Shown piece after piece: positions 8,205 to 15,054 of a stretch of 15,527 nt of DNA (within the stretch, counting starts at the first letter, position 1; every line of letters starts with the position of its first letter). The notes under the pieces are model-generated. The model was not told where the DNA came from. It saw only the letters and a program-made list of their open reading frames with translations, and made no database searches. The translations under genes were made by a program, and so were the position numbers. Location: NCBI GenBank assembly GCA_046541805.1, contig JBKHCM010000074.1, forward strand, positions 1-15,527. Direction: 5' to 3'. The stretch is from JAAAPF01 sp046541805 (GTDB taxonomy: Bacteria; Pseudomonadota; Alphaproteobacteria; Geminicoccales; Geminicoccaceae).

Positions 8205-9053
8205 GTGGCCACCGACGCCTTCGAGCTGCCCTCCGGCAAGCACGCGGGGACGGAGAACTTTCCGGTCGCCTCGCGGCTCGTGCGCGCGGAACTGCGCCCG
8301 CACCTCGCCGTCTTCTACGGCTTCGCCCGCGCGATCGACGACGTCGCCGACGCGCCGGACGTGGACGGTGCGGACAAGCGCCGCCGTCTCGCCGCCTTCG
8401 ACGCGGTGCTCGCCGGCGCGCGCCGCGACGGCCCGGATAAGGCACGGGCGCTGAAGGCGAGCCTCGACGCCACCGGCGTCGATCCGGGCCACGCCCGCGA
8501 GCTGATTCAAGCATTCGTCCTCGACACGGAGAAGACCCGCTACGCCGACTGGGACGACCTGATGGCCTATTGCCGGCTGTCGGCGGCGCCGGTCGGCCGG
8601 CACATCCTCGCCCTGCACGGCGAAGATCCCGCCCTGTGGCCGGCCGGCGACGCGCTCTGCGAGGCGCTGCAGGTCATCAACCACGTGCAGGACTGTGCCG
8701 ACGACTACCGCGCGCTCGATCGCGTCTACATCCCCGAGGCGTGGCTGGCGGCGGAAGGGCTGGGCGTCGAGGTGCTGGGCGAGGCGGTGAGCCCGCCGGG
8801 CCTGCGCCGCGTGCTCGACCGCCTGCTCGACGGCACCGAGGCGTTGCTGGAGCGCTCGCAGGGCTTCGCAAAAGACGTCAAGGATGCCCGATTAGCGCTT
8901 GAGATCGCTGCCATTCAAGCGCTCGCCGAAGGCCTCGTCGCGAAACTGCGCCGCGAGGACCCCTTGACGCGCCGGGTGACGTTCTCAAGGCCGCGGATGG
9001 CGCTGGTGGGCCTTCGCGGCGCCGTCGCCGCTTGGCGCGCCCGGCGCCGGTGA
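8205..9053 (+). CDS. hpnC: Squalene synthase family HpnC (hydroxysqualene synthase)
   Basis: A 282-residue head-to-head prenyl synthase fold. The HpnC-type opening LPSGKHAGTENFPVASRLV is followed by FARAIDDVADAPD with the first aspartate motif D45-D49, and NHVQDCADDYRALDRVYIP with the second cluster D163/D166/D167. In the three-enzyme pathway HpnC converts presqualene diphosphate to hydroxysqualene. The lesion in the second motif relative to HpnD (DCxDDY instead of DxxED) and the ENFPV start distinguish it from HpnD. GTG 8205 is preferred because longer forms would overlap dxs by up to 80 bp with a basic, low-complexity leader. The Shine-Dalgarno is weak. The stop overlaps the GTG of hpnB. 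A patch near 8866-8925 uses less GC-rich codons (including TTA) than its surroundings. Confidence 0.9.
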   Translation: MATDAFELPSGKHAGTENFPVASRLVRAELRPHLAVFYGFARAIDDVADAPDVDGADKRRRLAAFDAVLAGARRDGPDKARALKASLDATGVDPGHARELIQAFVLDTEKTRYADWDDLMAYCRLSAAPVGRHILALHGEDPALWPAGDALCEALQVINHVQDCADDYRALDRVYIPEAWLAAEGLGVEVLGEAVSPPGLRRVLDRLLDGTEALLERSQGFAKDVKDARLALEIAAIQALAEGLVAKLRREDPLTRRVTFSRPRMALVGLRGAVAAWRARRR

Positions 9054-10180
9054 TCGCCGCGCTCGCCGTCCTCGCCGCCGTCGCCTGGCTGGGTCTCTTG
9101 GGCGCCCGCGGCGGCTTTTGGCGCTGCGATCAGACGTTGGATGAAGAACGCGCGCTAACGACCGCGGACGTCCTCGCGATCGTGCCGGCCCGGGACGAGG
9201 GCGCACTGATCGAGGCCAGCGTCGGCAGTCTGCTGGCGCAGGACTACGGCGGCCGCCTCGACGTGGTCGTCGTCGACGACGGCAGCCGCGACGATACCGC
9301 CGCCCGCGCCCGCGCGCTCGCCGTGCCGCCGGGCCGCGGCCTGCACGTCCACCGGGCGCCGCCGCCGCCCACCGGCTGGAGCGGCAAGGTGGCGGCCCAG
9401 CGCGCCGGGCTCGAGGTCGCGGCCGGGGCCGGGCTGGCGGCACCGTGGCTCTGGCTCACCGACGCCGACATCGTGCACGCGCCGGAGGCCCTGAGCCGGC
9501 TCGTCGCCACCGCCGAGCGCCGGCAGGTGGCGCTGGTCTCGGTGATGGCCGACCTGAACGTGGCGAGCGCGGTCGAGCGCTGGCTCGTGCCGGCCTTCGT
9601 CTACTTCTTCCAACTGCTCTATCCGTTCCGGGCGGTGAACGACCCGCGCGGTCCGGTGGCCGCGGCGGCGGGCGGCTGCATGCTGGTCGAGCGCGCGGCG
9701 CTGGCCCGCGCCGGCGGTCTCGAGGCGATCGGCGAGCGGCTCATCGACGACGTGGCGCTCGCCCGGGCGGTCAAGGGGTCCGGTGCGCCGGTTCGGCTGG
9801 TCCTGGCGCACGCCTGCCGCAGCCACCGCGCTTACGACCTCGCCGCGTTCTGGACGATGGTCAGGCGCACCGCCTTCACCGAATTGCGCCACTCCTGGTG
9901 GCGGCTCGCCGGCGCGCTCGCCGGGCTCGCGCTCCTGTTCGTCGTGCCGCCCTCGGCCGTGATCGCCGCCGAGGGAGCGGGCCGGCTCGCCGCCGGCGTG
10001 GCGCTCGGTGCGATGGCCGTGAGCGCATGGCCGATCCTACGTTGGTACGGGCTCGGCGGCTGGCGGGTGCTGCTGTGGCCGCCGGCGGCGTGGGCGTACA
10101 TGGCGATGACGCTGCATTCCGCGCTGGCCCACGCCCGCGGACGCACCGCGCGCTGGCGCGGCCGGCTTTATCGATCGTGA
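9050..10180 (+). CDS. hpnB: Hopanoid-associated glycosyltransferase family 2 protein HpnB
   Basis: A 376-residue membrane-anchored GT2 enzyme. A hydrophobic N-terminal segment (IAALAVLAAVAWLGLLG) is followed by GGFWRCDQ, typical of HpnB. The GT-A core has VPARDEG, VVVVDDGSRDDT with D76/D77 binding the nucleotide-sugar, and the metal motif TDAD at 137-140. The C-terminus has about three hydrophobic segments (near 284-305, 311-333 and 338-360), and the cytoplasmic boundary carries RTAFTELRHSWW. HpnB occurs in hopanoid clusters, but its sugar donor and acceptor are not established, so transfer to a hopanoid head group is inference from context. GTG 9050 overlaps the hpnC stop (GTGA), matching other junctions here; TTG 9032 would add six residues. 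It splits hpnC from hpnD. Confidence 0.85.
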   Translation: MIAALAVLAAVAWLGLLGARGGFWRCDQTLDEERALTTADVLAIVPARDEGALIEASVGSLLAQDYGGRLDVVVVDDGSRDDTAARARALAVPPGRGLHVHRAPPPPTGWSGKVAAQRAGLEVAAGAGLAAPWLWLTDADIVHAPEALSRLVATAERRQVALVSVMADLNVASAVERWLVPAFVYFFQLLYPFRAVNDPRGPVAAAAGGCMLVERAALARAGGLEAIGERLIDDVALARAVKGSGAPVRLVLAHACRSHRAYDLAAFWTMVRRTAFTELRHSWWRLAGALAGLALLFVVPPSAVIAAEGAGRLAAGVALGAMAVSAWPILRWYGLGGWRVLLWPPAAWAYMAMTLHSALAHARGRTARWRGRLYRS

Positions 10181-10262
10181 GCCGTTTTTTGCGGCGCGTG
10201 CCGGTTGACGTGGACGGCGCCTTGGGTGTTTCCCATGCACCATAACAAATCTCGCGGGTTTC
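10181..10262 (+). promoter_or_regulatory. Only sizeable gap in the operon; possible internal promoter region
   Basis: These 82 bp separate hpnB from hpnD, while every other junction in the plus-strand run is 30 bp or less or an overlap. It is locally AT-richer, with a T6 run at 10185-10190 flanked by GCCG/CGGC, a TTGACG at 10205-10210, and ATAACAAAT at 10242-10250. The spacing between TTGACG and the AT-rich block is too long for a standard sigma-70 promoter. TTGGGT at 10222-10227 is closer, with TAACAA at 10243-10248, but gives only a weak match. No good Shine-Dalgarno precedes hpnD. I infer a possible promoter or processing site and do not claim specific boxes. Confidence 0.25.
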
Positions 10263-11141
10263 ATGGACGGAGTGCCCCATCACGTCGCGGCCACGGCCGA
10301 GGACGCGGCCCATGTCGACGCCATCGTCCGCGAGGCGGGGACGTCGTTCTTCTGGGCCATGCGCCTGCTGCCGGCGCAACGGCGGCGGGCGATGTTCGCC
10401 GTCTACGCCTTCTGCCGTGAGGTCGACGACGTCGCGGACGCCGAGGCGCGGGCCGCCGACAAGGCGCGGGTGCTCGACGACTGGCGCGGCGAGATCGCCG
10501 CGCTCTACGGCGGACGTCCTCGGCGCGCCACCGCGCGCGCCCTGATCGAGCCGGTTCGGGACTACGGCTTGGAGCGCGCGGACTTCGAGGCCGTCATCGA
10601 CGGCATGGCGATGGACGCCGCGGGGCCGATCGTCGCCCCGAGCGACGCCGAGCTCGAGCGCTATTGCGACCATGTCGCGGGGGCGGTGGGGCGGCTCTGC
10701 GTCAAGGTCTTCGGCGCCGCCGACGGCTCCGGCCGCGATGTCGCGGTTCACCTCGGCCAGGCCATGCAGCTCACCAACATCCTGCGCGATCTCGACGAGG
10801 ACGCCCTGATCGGCCGGCTCTACCTGCCCCGGGAAGCGCTCGCGCGCCACGGCGTTCCGGGCGACGACCCGCTGGCGGCGCTGGCCCATCCCGGCCTCGA
10901 GGCGGTCTGCGCCGAGGTGGCGGCGCGCGCGGCCGAAGGCTTCGACCGTGCCGAGGCGGCGATGGCGCGCTGCCCCGCGGGCACGATGCGCCCGGCGCGG
11001 ATGATGATGGCGATCTACCGGCTGACGCTGGCACGGCTGCGGGCGCGCGGGTGGCGGCATCCCCGCCTGCCGGTGAAGCCGAGCAAGGGCTTGAAGCTCT
11101 GGGTGGCGTTGCGCTGCCTGGCGGCGGGGGACCGGCGATGA
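10263..11141 (+). CDS. hpnD: Presqualene diphosphate synthase HpnD
   Basis: A 292-residue all-alpha squalene/phytoene-synthase family enzyme that condenses two farnesyl diphosphates to presqualene diphosphate, the first dedicated step to squalene. SFFWAMRLLPAQRRRAMFAV and YAFCREVDDVADAEAR (aspartates D55, D56 and D59) form the first motif. LTNILRDLDEDALIGRLYLP holds the intact second motif, D176, E179 and D180. The C-terminal signature with PARMMMAIYRLTLARL is also present. The complete DxxED motif and the YAFCREVDD block separate it from HpnC upstream. The ATG at 10263 has no clear Shine-Dalgarno and follows an 82-bp gap, so this gene may head its own transcript. The stop overlaps the hpnE start by 4 bp (ATGA). 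Some relatives make phytoene; the hpn neighbours argue for squalene. Confidence 0.93.
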   Translation: MDGVPHHVAATAEDAAHVDAIVREAGTSFFWAMRLLPAQRRRAMFAVYAFCREVDDVADAEARAADKARVLDDWRGEIAALYGGRPRRATARALIEPVRDYGLERADFEAVIDGMAMDAAGPIVAPSDAELERYCDHVAGAVGRLCVKVFGAADGSGRDVAVHLGQAMQLTNILRDLDEDALIGRLYLPREALARHGVPGDDPLAALAHPGLEAVCAEVAARAAEGFDRAEAAMARCPAGTMRPARMMMAIYRLTLARLRARGWRHPRLPVKPSKGLKLWVALRCLAAGDRR

Positions 11142-12418
11142 GGCGGCTGCACGTCGTCGGCGCCGGGATCGCCGGCCTCGCCGCCGCCACCACCGCGGCG
11201 GCGCGCGGCCTCCGCGTCACGCTCTGGGAAGCGGCGCCGCAGGCCGGCGGCCGTTGCCGCTCGCTCGACGACACCCGCCTCGGCCGACGCATCGACAACG
11301 GCAATCATCTCGTGCTGTCCGGCAACCGCGCCACCGCCGCCTATCTCGACCGCATCGGCGGCCGCGGCGAGATGCACGAGATCGCGCCGGCGGCTTATGC
11401 GTTCGTCGACCTCGCCACCGGCGAGCGCTGGACGCTGCGGCCGGGGCGCGGGCCGGTGCCGCTCTGGCTCGCCGATCCCACCCGCCGCCCGCCCGGCACG
11501 CGCCTGGGCGAGCTCGGCCGCGGGCTCGGGCTGTTGTGGGCCGGGCGCGGACGTGCGGCCGGCTCCGTGCTCGGCGACGGCAACGGCTACGCCCGGTTCT
11601 GGGACCCGCTGGTGACGGCCGTCTTGAACACCGACCCGAGCGCGGCGGCGGCGCATCTGATGCGGCCGGTGCTGTTGGAGACCTTCGCCCGTGGCGAGCC
11701 GGCCTGCCGGCCGGTGATCGCCCGCACCGGCCTCGACGACGCGCTGGTGGCCCCGGCGCTGCGCTATCTGCGCGCGCGCGGCGCGCAGCTGCATCTTAGC
11801 ACCCGCATCGACGGCCTCGAGCTGGCGCAAGGCGCGCTGCGCGCGCTTCACGCAGCGGGTGAGCGAATTGAGATAACGAACCATGAAAGCATGGTTTTGG
11901 CGACACCTCCTTGGGTCACGACCGACCTCGTGCCGGACCACGTCGCCCCCGCCGACTACAGCCCCATCGTCAACGCCCATTTCGCCCTCGACGACGCCGA
12001 GGCGACCGCGCCGCCGGCGCTGGTCGGTCTCGTCGGCGGCTCGGCACAGTGGATCTTTCGCCGCCCGGGCTTGGCGTCGGTGACGGTGAGCGCGGCGGAC
12101 GCGCTGGTCGACCGCCCGGCGGACGAGCTGGCGCGGCTGTTCTGGCCCGAGGTGTGCACCGCGTTGGCGTTGGGCGATGCCCCCCTGCCGCCTTTTCGGA
12201 TCATCAAGGAGAAACGGGCGACCCCGCGGCAGACGCCCGCAGCCGCGGCCCGCCGCTGGCCGACGCGCACGGCCTGGCGCCGCCTGGCCCTCGCCGGCGA
12301 CTGGATCGACACCGGTTTGCCGGCGACGATCGAGAGTGCGGTCCGCAGCGGCGAGGCGGCGGTGCGGGCGTTGTGGCGCGGGGCGGCGCCCGATGACACG
12401 AACGCGAGGATCGCCTGA
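11138..12418 (+). CDS. hpnE: Hydroxysqualene dehydroxylase HpnE (FAD-dependent)
   Basis: A 426-residue flavoprotein of the amine oxidase/phytoene desaturase fold that reduces hydroxysqualene to squalene. The N-terminal Rossmann motif VVGAGIAGLAAA (G8, G10, G13) is followed by LWEAAPQAGGRCRS, the usual E-x-GGR FAD-binding stretch. IDNGNHLVLSGN and VLATPPW match the family, and the C-terminal FAD segment is LAGDWIDTGLPATIESAV, with D388. The ATG overlaps the hpnD stop. Codons around 11862-11925 (ATT, ATA, CAT, GTT, ACA, CCT, CCT) are unlike the strongly G/C-ending codons of the rest of the gene, and a perfect 7-bp hairpin lies there. The reading frame and protein motifs are unbroken, so this is not a frameshift. 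Confidence 0.92.
   Translation: MRRLHVVGAGIAGLAAATTAAARGLRVTLWEAAPQAGGRCRSLDDTRLGRRIDNGNHLVLSGNRATAAYLDRIGGRGEMHEIAPAAYAFVDLATGERWTLRPGRGPVPLWLADPTRRPPGTRLGELGRGLGLLWAGRGRAAGSVLGDGNGYARFWDPLVTAVLNTDPSAAAAHLMRPVLLETFARGEPACRPVIARTGLDDALVAPALRYLRARGAQLHLSTRIDGLELAQGALRALHAAGERIEITNHESMVLATPPWVTTDLVPDHVAPADYSPIVNAHFALDDAEATAPPALVGLVGGSAQWIFRRPGLASVTVSAADALVDRPADELARLFWPEVCTALALGDAPLPPFRIIKEKRATPRQTPAAAARRWPTRTAWRRLALAGDWIDTGLPATIESAVRSGEAAVRALWRGAAPDDTNARIA
11879..11896 (+). repeat. Perfect inverted repeat (7-bp stem, 4-nt loop) inside hpnE
   Basis: AACCATG at 11879-11885 and its exact reverse complement CATGGTT at 11890-11896 flank the loop AAAG, followed by two further T residues. It lies in the AT-rich, rare-codon patch of hpnE. 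It could fold in the mRNA or be a short palindromic binding site. The stem is only 3/7 G-C and lacks a long T tract, so it is unlikely to be a working intrinsic terminator. Chance occurrence cannot be excluded. Confidence 0.45.
12406..12410 (+). promoter_or_regulatory. Ribosome binding site for shc
   Basis: GAGGA lies 9 nt before a TTG at 12420 and inside the last codons of hpnE. It favours the TTG start over the upstream in-frame ATG at 12393, which has only a G-rich, less SD-like leader. Confidence 0.4.
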
Positions 12419-12419
12419 A

Positions 12420-14342
12420 TTGCCCGACGACGCACTGCCCACGCCCTGTTTCGAGCTCGAAGCCCTCATCGACGACGCCGCCCGCGACCTGCGCGAGCGC
12501 CGGCGCGGGGACGGCCATTGGGTGTTTCCGCTCGAAGCCGACGCCACCATCAGCTCCGAGTTCATTCTGTTGATGCATCACCTGGGCGAGGTCGACCCGG
12601 CGCTGCAGGCCAAGCTCGCCGACTACGTGCGCTCGTTGCAGGCCGAGCACGGCGGCTGGCCACTCTTCCACGGCGGCGGGCTCAACGTCAGCGCCAGCGT
12701 CAAGGCCTACTACGCCCTCAGGCTCGCCGGCGATCCGGTCGACGCGCCGCATCTGGTGCGCGCGCGCGAGGCCATCCTCGCCCACGGCGGCGCCGCGGCG
12801 AGCAACGTCTTCACGCTCTACACGCTGGCGCTCTTCGAGCAGGTGCCGTGGACGGCGGTGCCGACGATGCCGGTCGAGCTGATGCTGATGCCGCGCTGGT
12901 TCCCGGCGAACCTCTGGGCGATGTCCTACTGGTCGCGCACCGTGGTGGTGCCGCTCCTCATCATCGCCGCGCTCAAGCCCAAGGCGCGCAACCCGCAAGG
13001 CATCGGCGTGCGCGAGCTCTTCACCACACCGCCCGAAGAGGAGCGTGGCTATCTGCGCAATCCCACGGGCTCGTGGCAGGGCGCCGCGTTCTTGACGCTC
13101 GACGCCGTGTTGAAGCGGGTCGAGCCCTGGTTTCCCAAGGCGACGCGCCGGCGCGCGATCGCGGCCGCCGTCGCGTTCATGACCGAGCGGCTCAACGGCG
13201 AGGACGGCCTCGGTGCGATCTACCCGGCCATGGCCAACAGCGTCATGGCGATGGACGCGCTCGGCTACCCGGTCGACCATCCCGACCGGGCGACGGCGAT
13301 GGCGAGCCTCAAAAAGCTCGTCACCGACGACGAGGCCGGCCGGCGCTTCGTGCAGCCCTGCGTCTCGCCGGTGTGGGACACGACGCTCGCCATGCACGCG
13401 CTCGCCGAGGCCGAGGGCGAGGTCGACGCCGACGCCGCCCGCTGGCTACGCGAGCGCCAGGTGCTCGAGCACAAGGGGGATTGGGCGGTGCAGCGGCCCG
13501 ACGTGCGCCCGGGCGGCTGGGCCTTCGAATACGCCAACCCGGACTATCCCGACATCGACGACACCGCCGTCATCGGCATGGCGCTGGACCGCTCGGGCGA
13601 TCCCGCCAACCGCGAGGCGGTGGAACGCGCGGCCGAGTGGATCTTGGGCCTACAGAGCGACAATGGCGGTTGGGCCGCCTTCGACGCCAACAACACCCGC
13701 CACTACCTGAACCACATCCCCTTCGCCGATCACGGCGCGCTCCTCGATCCGCCGACGGCCGACGTCACCGGTCGCTGCCTCGGCTTTTTGGCGCAGCTCG
13801 GCTATCCTGCCGACCACCCGGCGGTGGCGCGCGGGCTCGACTATCTGCGGCGCGAGCAGGAGGCCGACGGCAGCTGGTTCGGCCGCTGGGGCACCAACTA
13901 CATCTACGGCACCTGGTCCGTCTTGAACGCGCTCAACGCCCTCGGCGTGCCCCACGACGACCCGACGGTGCGCCGTGCCGTCGACTATCTGCGCGCGATG
14001 CAGCGCGACGACGGCGGCTGGGGTGAGGACGGCGCCACGTACTGGGCCGAGCACCGCGGCGAGGCCAAGGCCAGCACGCCGTCGCAGACGGCCTGGGCGG
14101 TGCTCGGCCTGATGGCGGCCGGCGAGGTCGATAGCGACGCCGTTGCCCGCGGCGTGCGCTTTTTGATGCAGCACCCGCGCCAGGGCTCGGCTTGGCAGGA
14201 GCCGTGGTACACGGCGGTGGGGTTCCCGCGCGTGTTCTACCTCCGCTATCACGGCTACGCGCACTATTTCCCGCTCTGGGCGTTGGCGCGCTACCGCAAC
14301 CTCAAGCGGAGCAATACCCGCGAGGTCGCCTACGGCATCTGA
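12420..14342 (+). CDS. shc: Squalene-hopene cyclase
   Basis: A 640-residue class II triterpene cyclase, the usual length, that folds squalene into hopene and some hopanol at the inner membrane. The protonating acid motif DIDDTA is at 378-383 (D380 central aspartate of DxDD), just after GGWAFEYANPDYP. QW-type repeats that brace the alpha-barrels are visible: QAEHGGW, QSDNGGWAAFD, EQEADGSWFGRWG and QRDDGGWGEDG. GRWGTNYIYGTW and the C-terminal FPRVFYLRYHGYAHYFPLWA are standard for the family. TTG 12420 is preferred because GAGGA lies 9 nt upstream and it begins 1 nt after the hpnE stop; ATG 12393 would overlap hpnE by 26 bp and add nine residues. The gene is also called hpnF. hpnG follows after 1 nt. 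Confidence 0.96.
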   Translation: MPDDALPTPCFELEALIDDAARDLRERRRGDGHWVFPLEADATISSEFILLMHHLGEVDPALQAKLADYVRSLQAEHGGWPLFHGGGLNVSASVKAYYALRLAGDPVDAPHLVRAREAILAHGGAAASNVFTLYTLALFEQVPWTAVPTMPVELMLMPRWFPANLWAMSYWSRTVVVPLLIIAALKPKARNPQGIGVRELFTTPPEEERGYLRNPTGSWQGAAFLTLDAVLKRVEPWFPKATRRRAIAAAVAFMTERLNGEDGLGAIYPAMANSVMAMDALGYPVDHPDRATAMASLKKLVTDDEAGRRFVQPCVSPVWDTTLAMHALAEAEGEVDADAARWLRERQVLEHKGDWAVQRPDVRPGGWAFEYANPDYPDIDDTAVIGMALDRSGDPANREAVERAAEWILGLQSDNGGWAAFDANNTRHYLNHIPFADHGALLDPPTADVTGRCLGFLAQLGYPADHPAVARGLDYLRREQEADGSWFGRWGTNYIYGTWSVLNALNALGVPHDDPTVRRAVDYLRAMQRDDGGWGEDGATYWAEHRGEAKASTPSQTAWAVLGLMAAGEVDSDAVARGVRFLMQHPRQGSAWQEPWYTAVGFPRVFYLRYHGYAHYFPLWALARYRNLKRSNTREVAYGI

Positions 14343-14343
14343 G

Positions 14344-15054
14344 GTGATCGGCATCGTGACCGGCCTCGTCTTCGAGGCCCGCGATTTCCGCACCGGCTGG
14401 GGCGCGGGCGCTCCACCCGTGGCGACCGGCCTCGGCGAGGCCGCCCGCCTCGCCGCCGCGACACTGGTCGACGACGGCGCGCGGGCGCTGGTGAGCTTCG
14501 GGCTCGCGGGCGGGCTCGCGCGCGGGCTCGCGCCCGGCACGGTGATCGTGGCCGATCGCGTTGTCGCCGCCGACGCGGGGTGGAGGCTCGAGGCGGCGCC
14601 GGCCGCGGAGCATCTCGGCGCATGCACCGGGACGCTTTGGGCCGCGACCACGCCGCTGCTCGCCCTGGCCGAGAAAGAGGCGGCGGCGGCGCACAGCGGT
14701 GCGATCGCGGTCGACATGGAGAGCGCGCCGGTCCTCGCGACGGCGCGGCGCCACGGCCTGCCGGCGCTCGTCGTCCGCGTCGTCGCCGACCCGGCGGAGC
14801 GGCCGCTGCCGCGGCTCGCGGCGCGCGCGGCGCGGCCGGACGGAACCCTCGATTTCCGGACGACGACCGCAACGCTGCTGCGCTATCCGACCGACTGGCC
14901 GCTGCTCGCGGCGAGCGCGCGCGACACCGCGCGGGCGCGCGCGCGCTTAAGAGACGCGGCGGCGGGGCTGGCGCGCCTCGCCCGGCAGGGGCTTCTCGAG
15001 CGCTTCCTTGACGTGCCGGTCGAAGACGTAGGCCGCGGGCCGCTGGTTCGATAG
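14344..15054 (+). CDS. hpnG: Adenosylhopane nucleosidase/phosphorylase HpnG
   Basis: A 236-residue protein of the purine nucleoside phosphorylase/MTA nucleosidase fold. HpnG removes adenine from adenosylhopane to give ribosylhopane or its phosphate, the second step of C35 side-chain formation. Seen here: TGLVFEARDF at the N-terminus, a glycine-rich loop SFGLAGGLARGLAPG at 51-65, the family acid motif VDMESA at 123-128, and VRVVADPAERPLP. The core seems to end near residue 212; the last 35 codons are encoded antisense to hpnH, and the tail FLDVPVEDVGRGPLVR shows no family signature. GTG 14344 lies 1 nt after the shc stop with little Shine-Dalgarno, suggesting coupling. The glycine loop carries a threefold 12-nt repeat. 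Confidence 0.9.
   Translation: MIGIVTGLVFEARDFRTGWGAGAPPVATGLGEAARLAAATLVDDGARALVSFGLAGGLARGLAPGTVIVADRVVAADAGWRLEAAPAAEHLGACTGTLWAATTPLLALAEKEAAAAHSGAIAVDMESAPVLATARRHGLPALVVRVVADPAERPLPRLAARAARPDGTLDFRTTTATLLRYPTDWPLLAASARDTARARARLRDAAAGLARLARQGLLERFLDVPVEDVGRGPLVR
14500..14532 (+). repeat. Three direct copies of GGGCTCGCG at 12-nt spacing in hpnG
   Basis: GGGCTCGCG occurs exactly at 14500-14508, 14512-14520 and 14524-14532. The period is 12 nt, so the frame is kept and the copies encode GLAG, GLAR and GLAP (residues 53-64) in the glycine-rich loop of HpnG. Gain or loss of one unit would remove or add four residues without a frameshift. Confidence 0.7.

Noticed and set aside
5210..8239. 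A 1009-codon open frame on the minus strand opposite xseB, ispA and dxs.
   Set aside because: It is antisense to three well-supported genes; its translation is low in hydrophobic order, rich in R/G/A/H/V/D and has no motif. Such frames arise when third-position G/C bias removes stops on the opposite strand.
10181..10195. GCCG-T6-G-CGGC after hpnB as an intrinsic terminator.
   Set aside because: The stem is only 4 bp and the T run is in the loop instead of after the stem, so it does not have terminator form.
11855..11930. A frameshift or inserted foreign segment in hpnE.
   Set aside because: The reading frame and the family residues (VLATPPW, IVNAHF) are continuous across the patch; only the codon choice is unusual.
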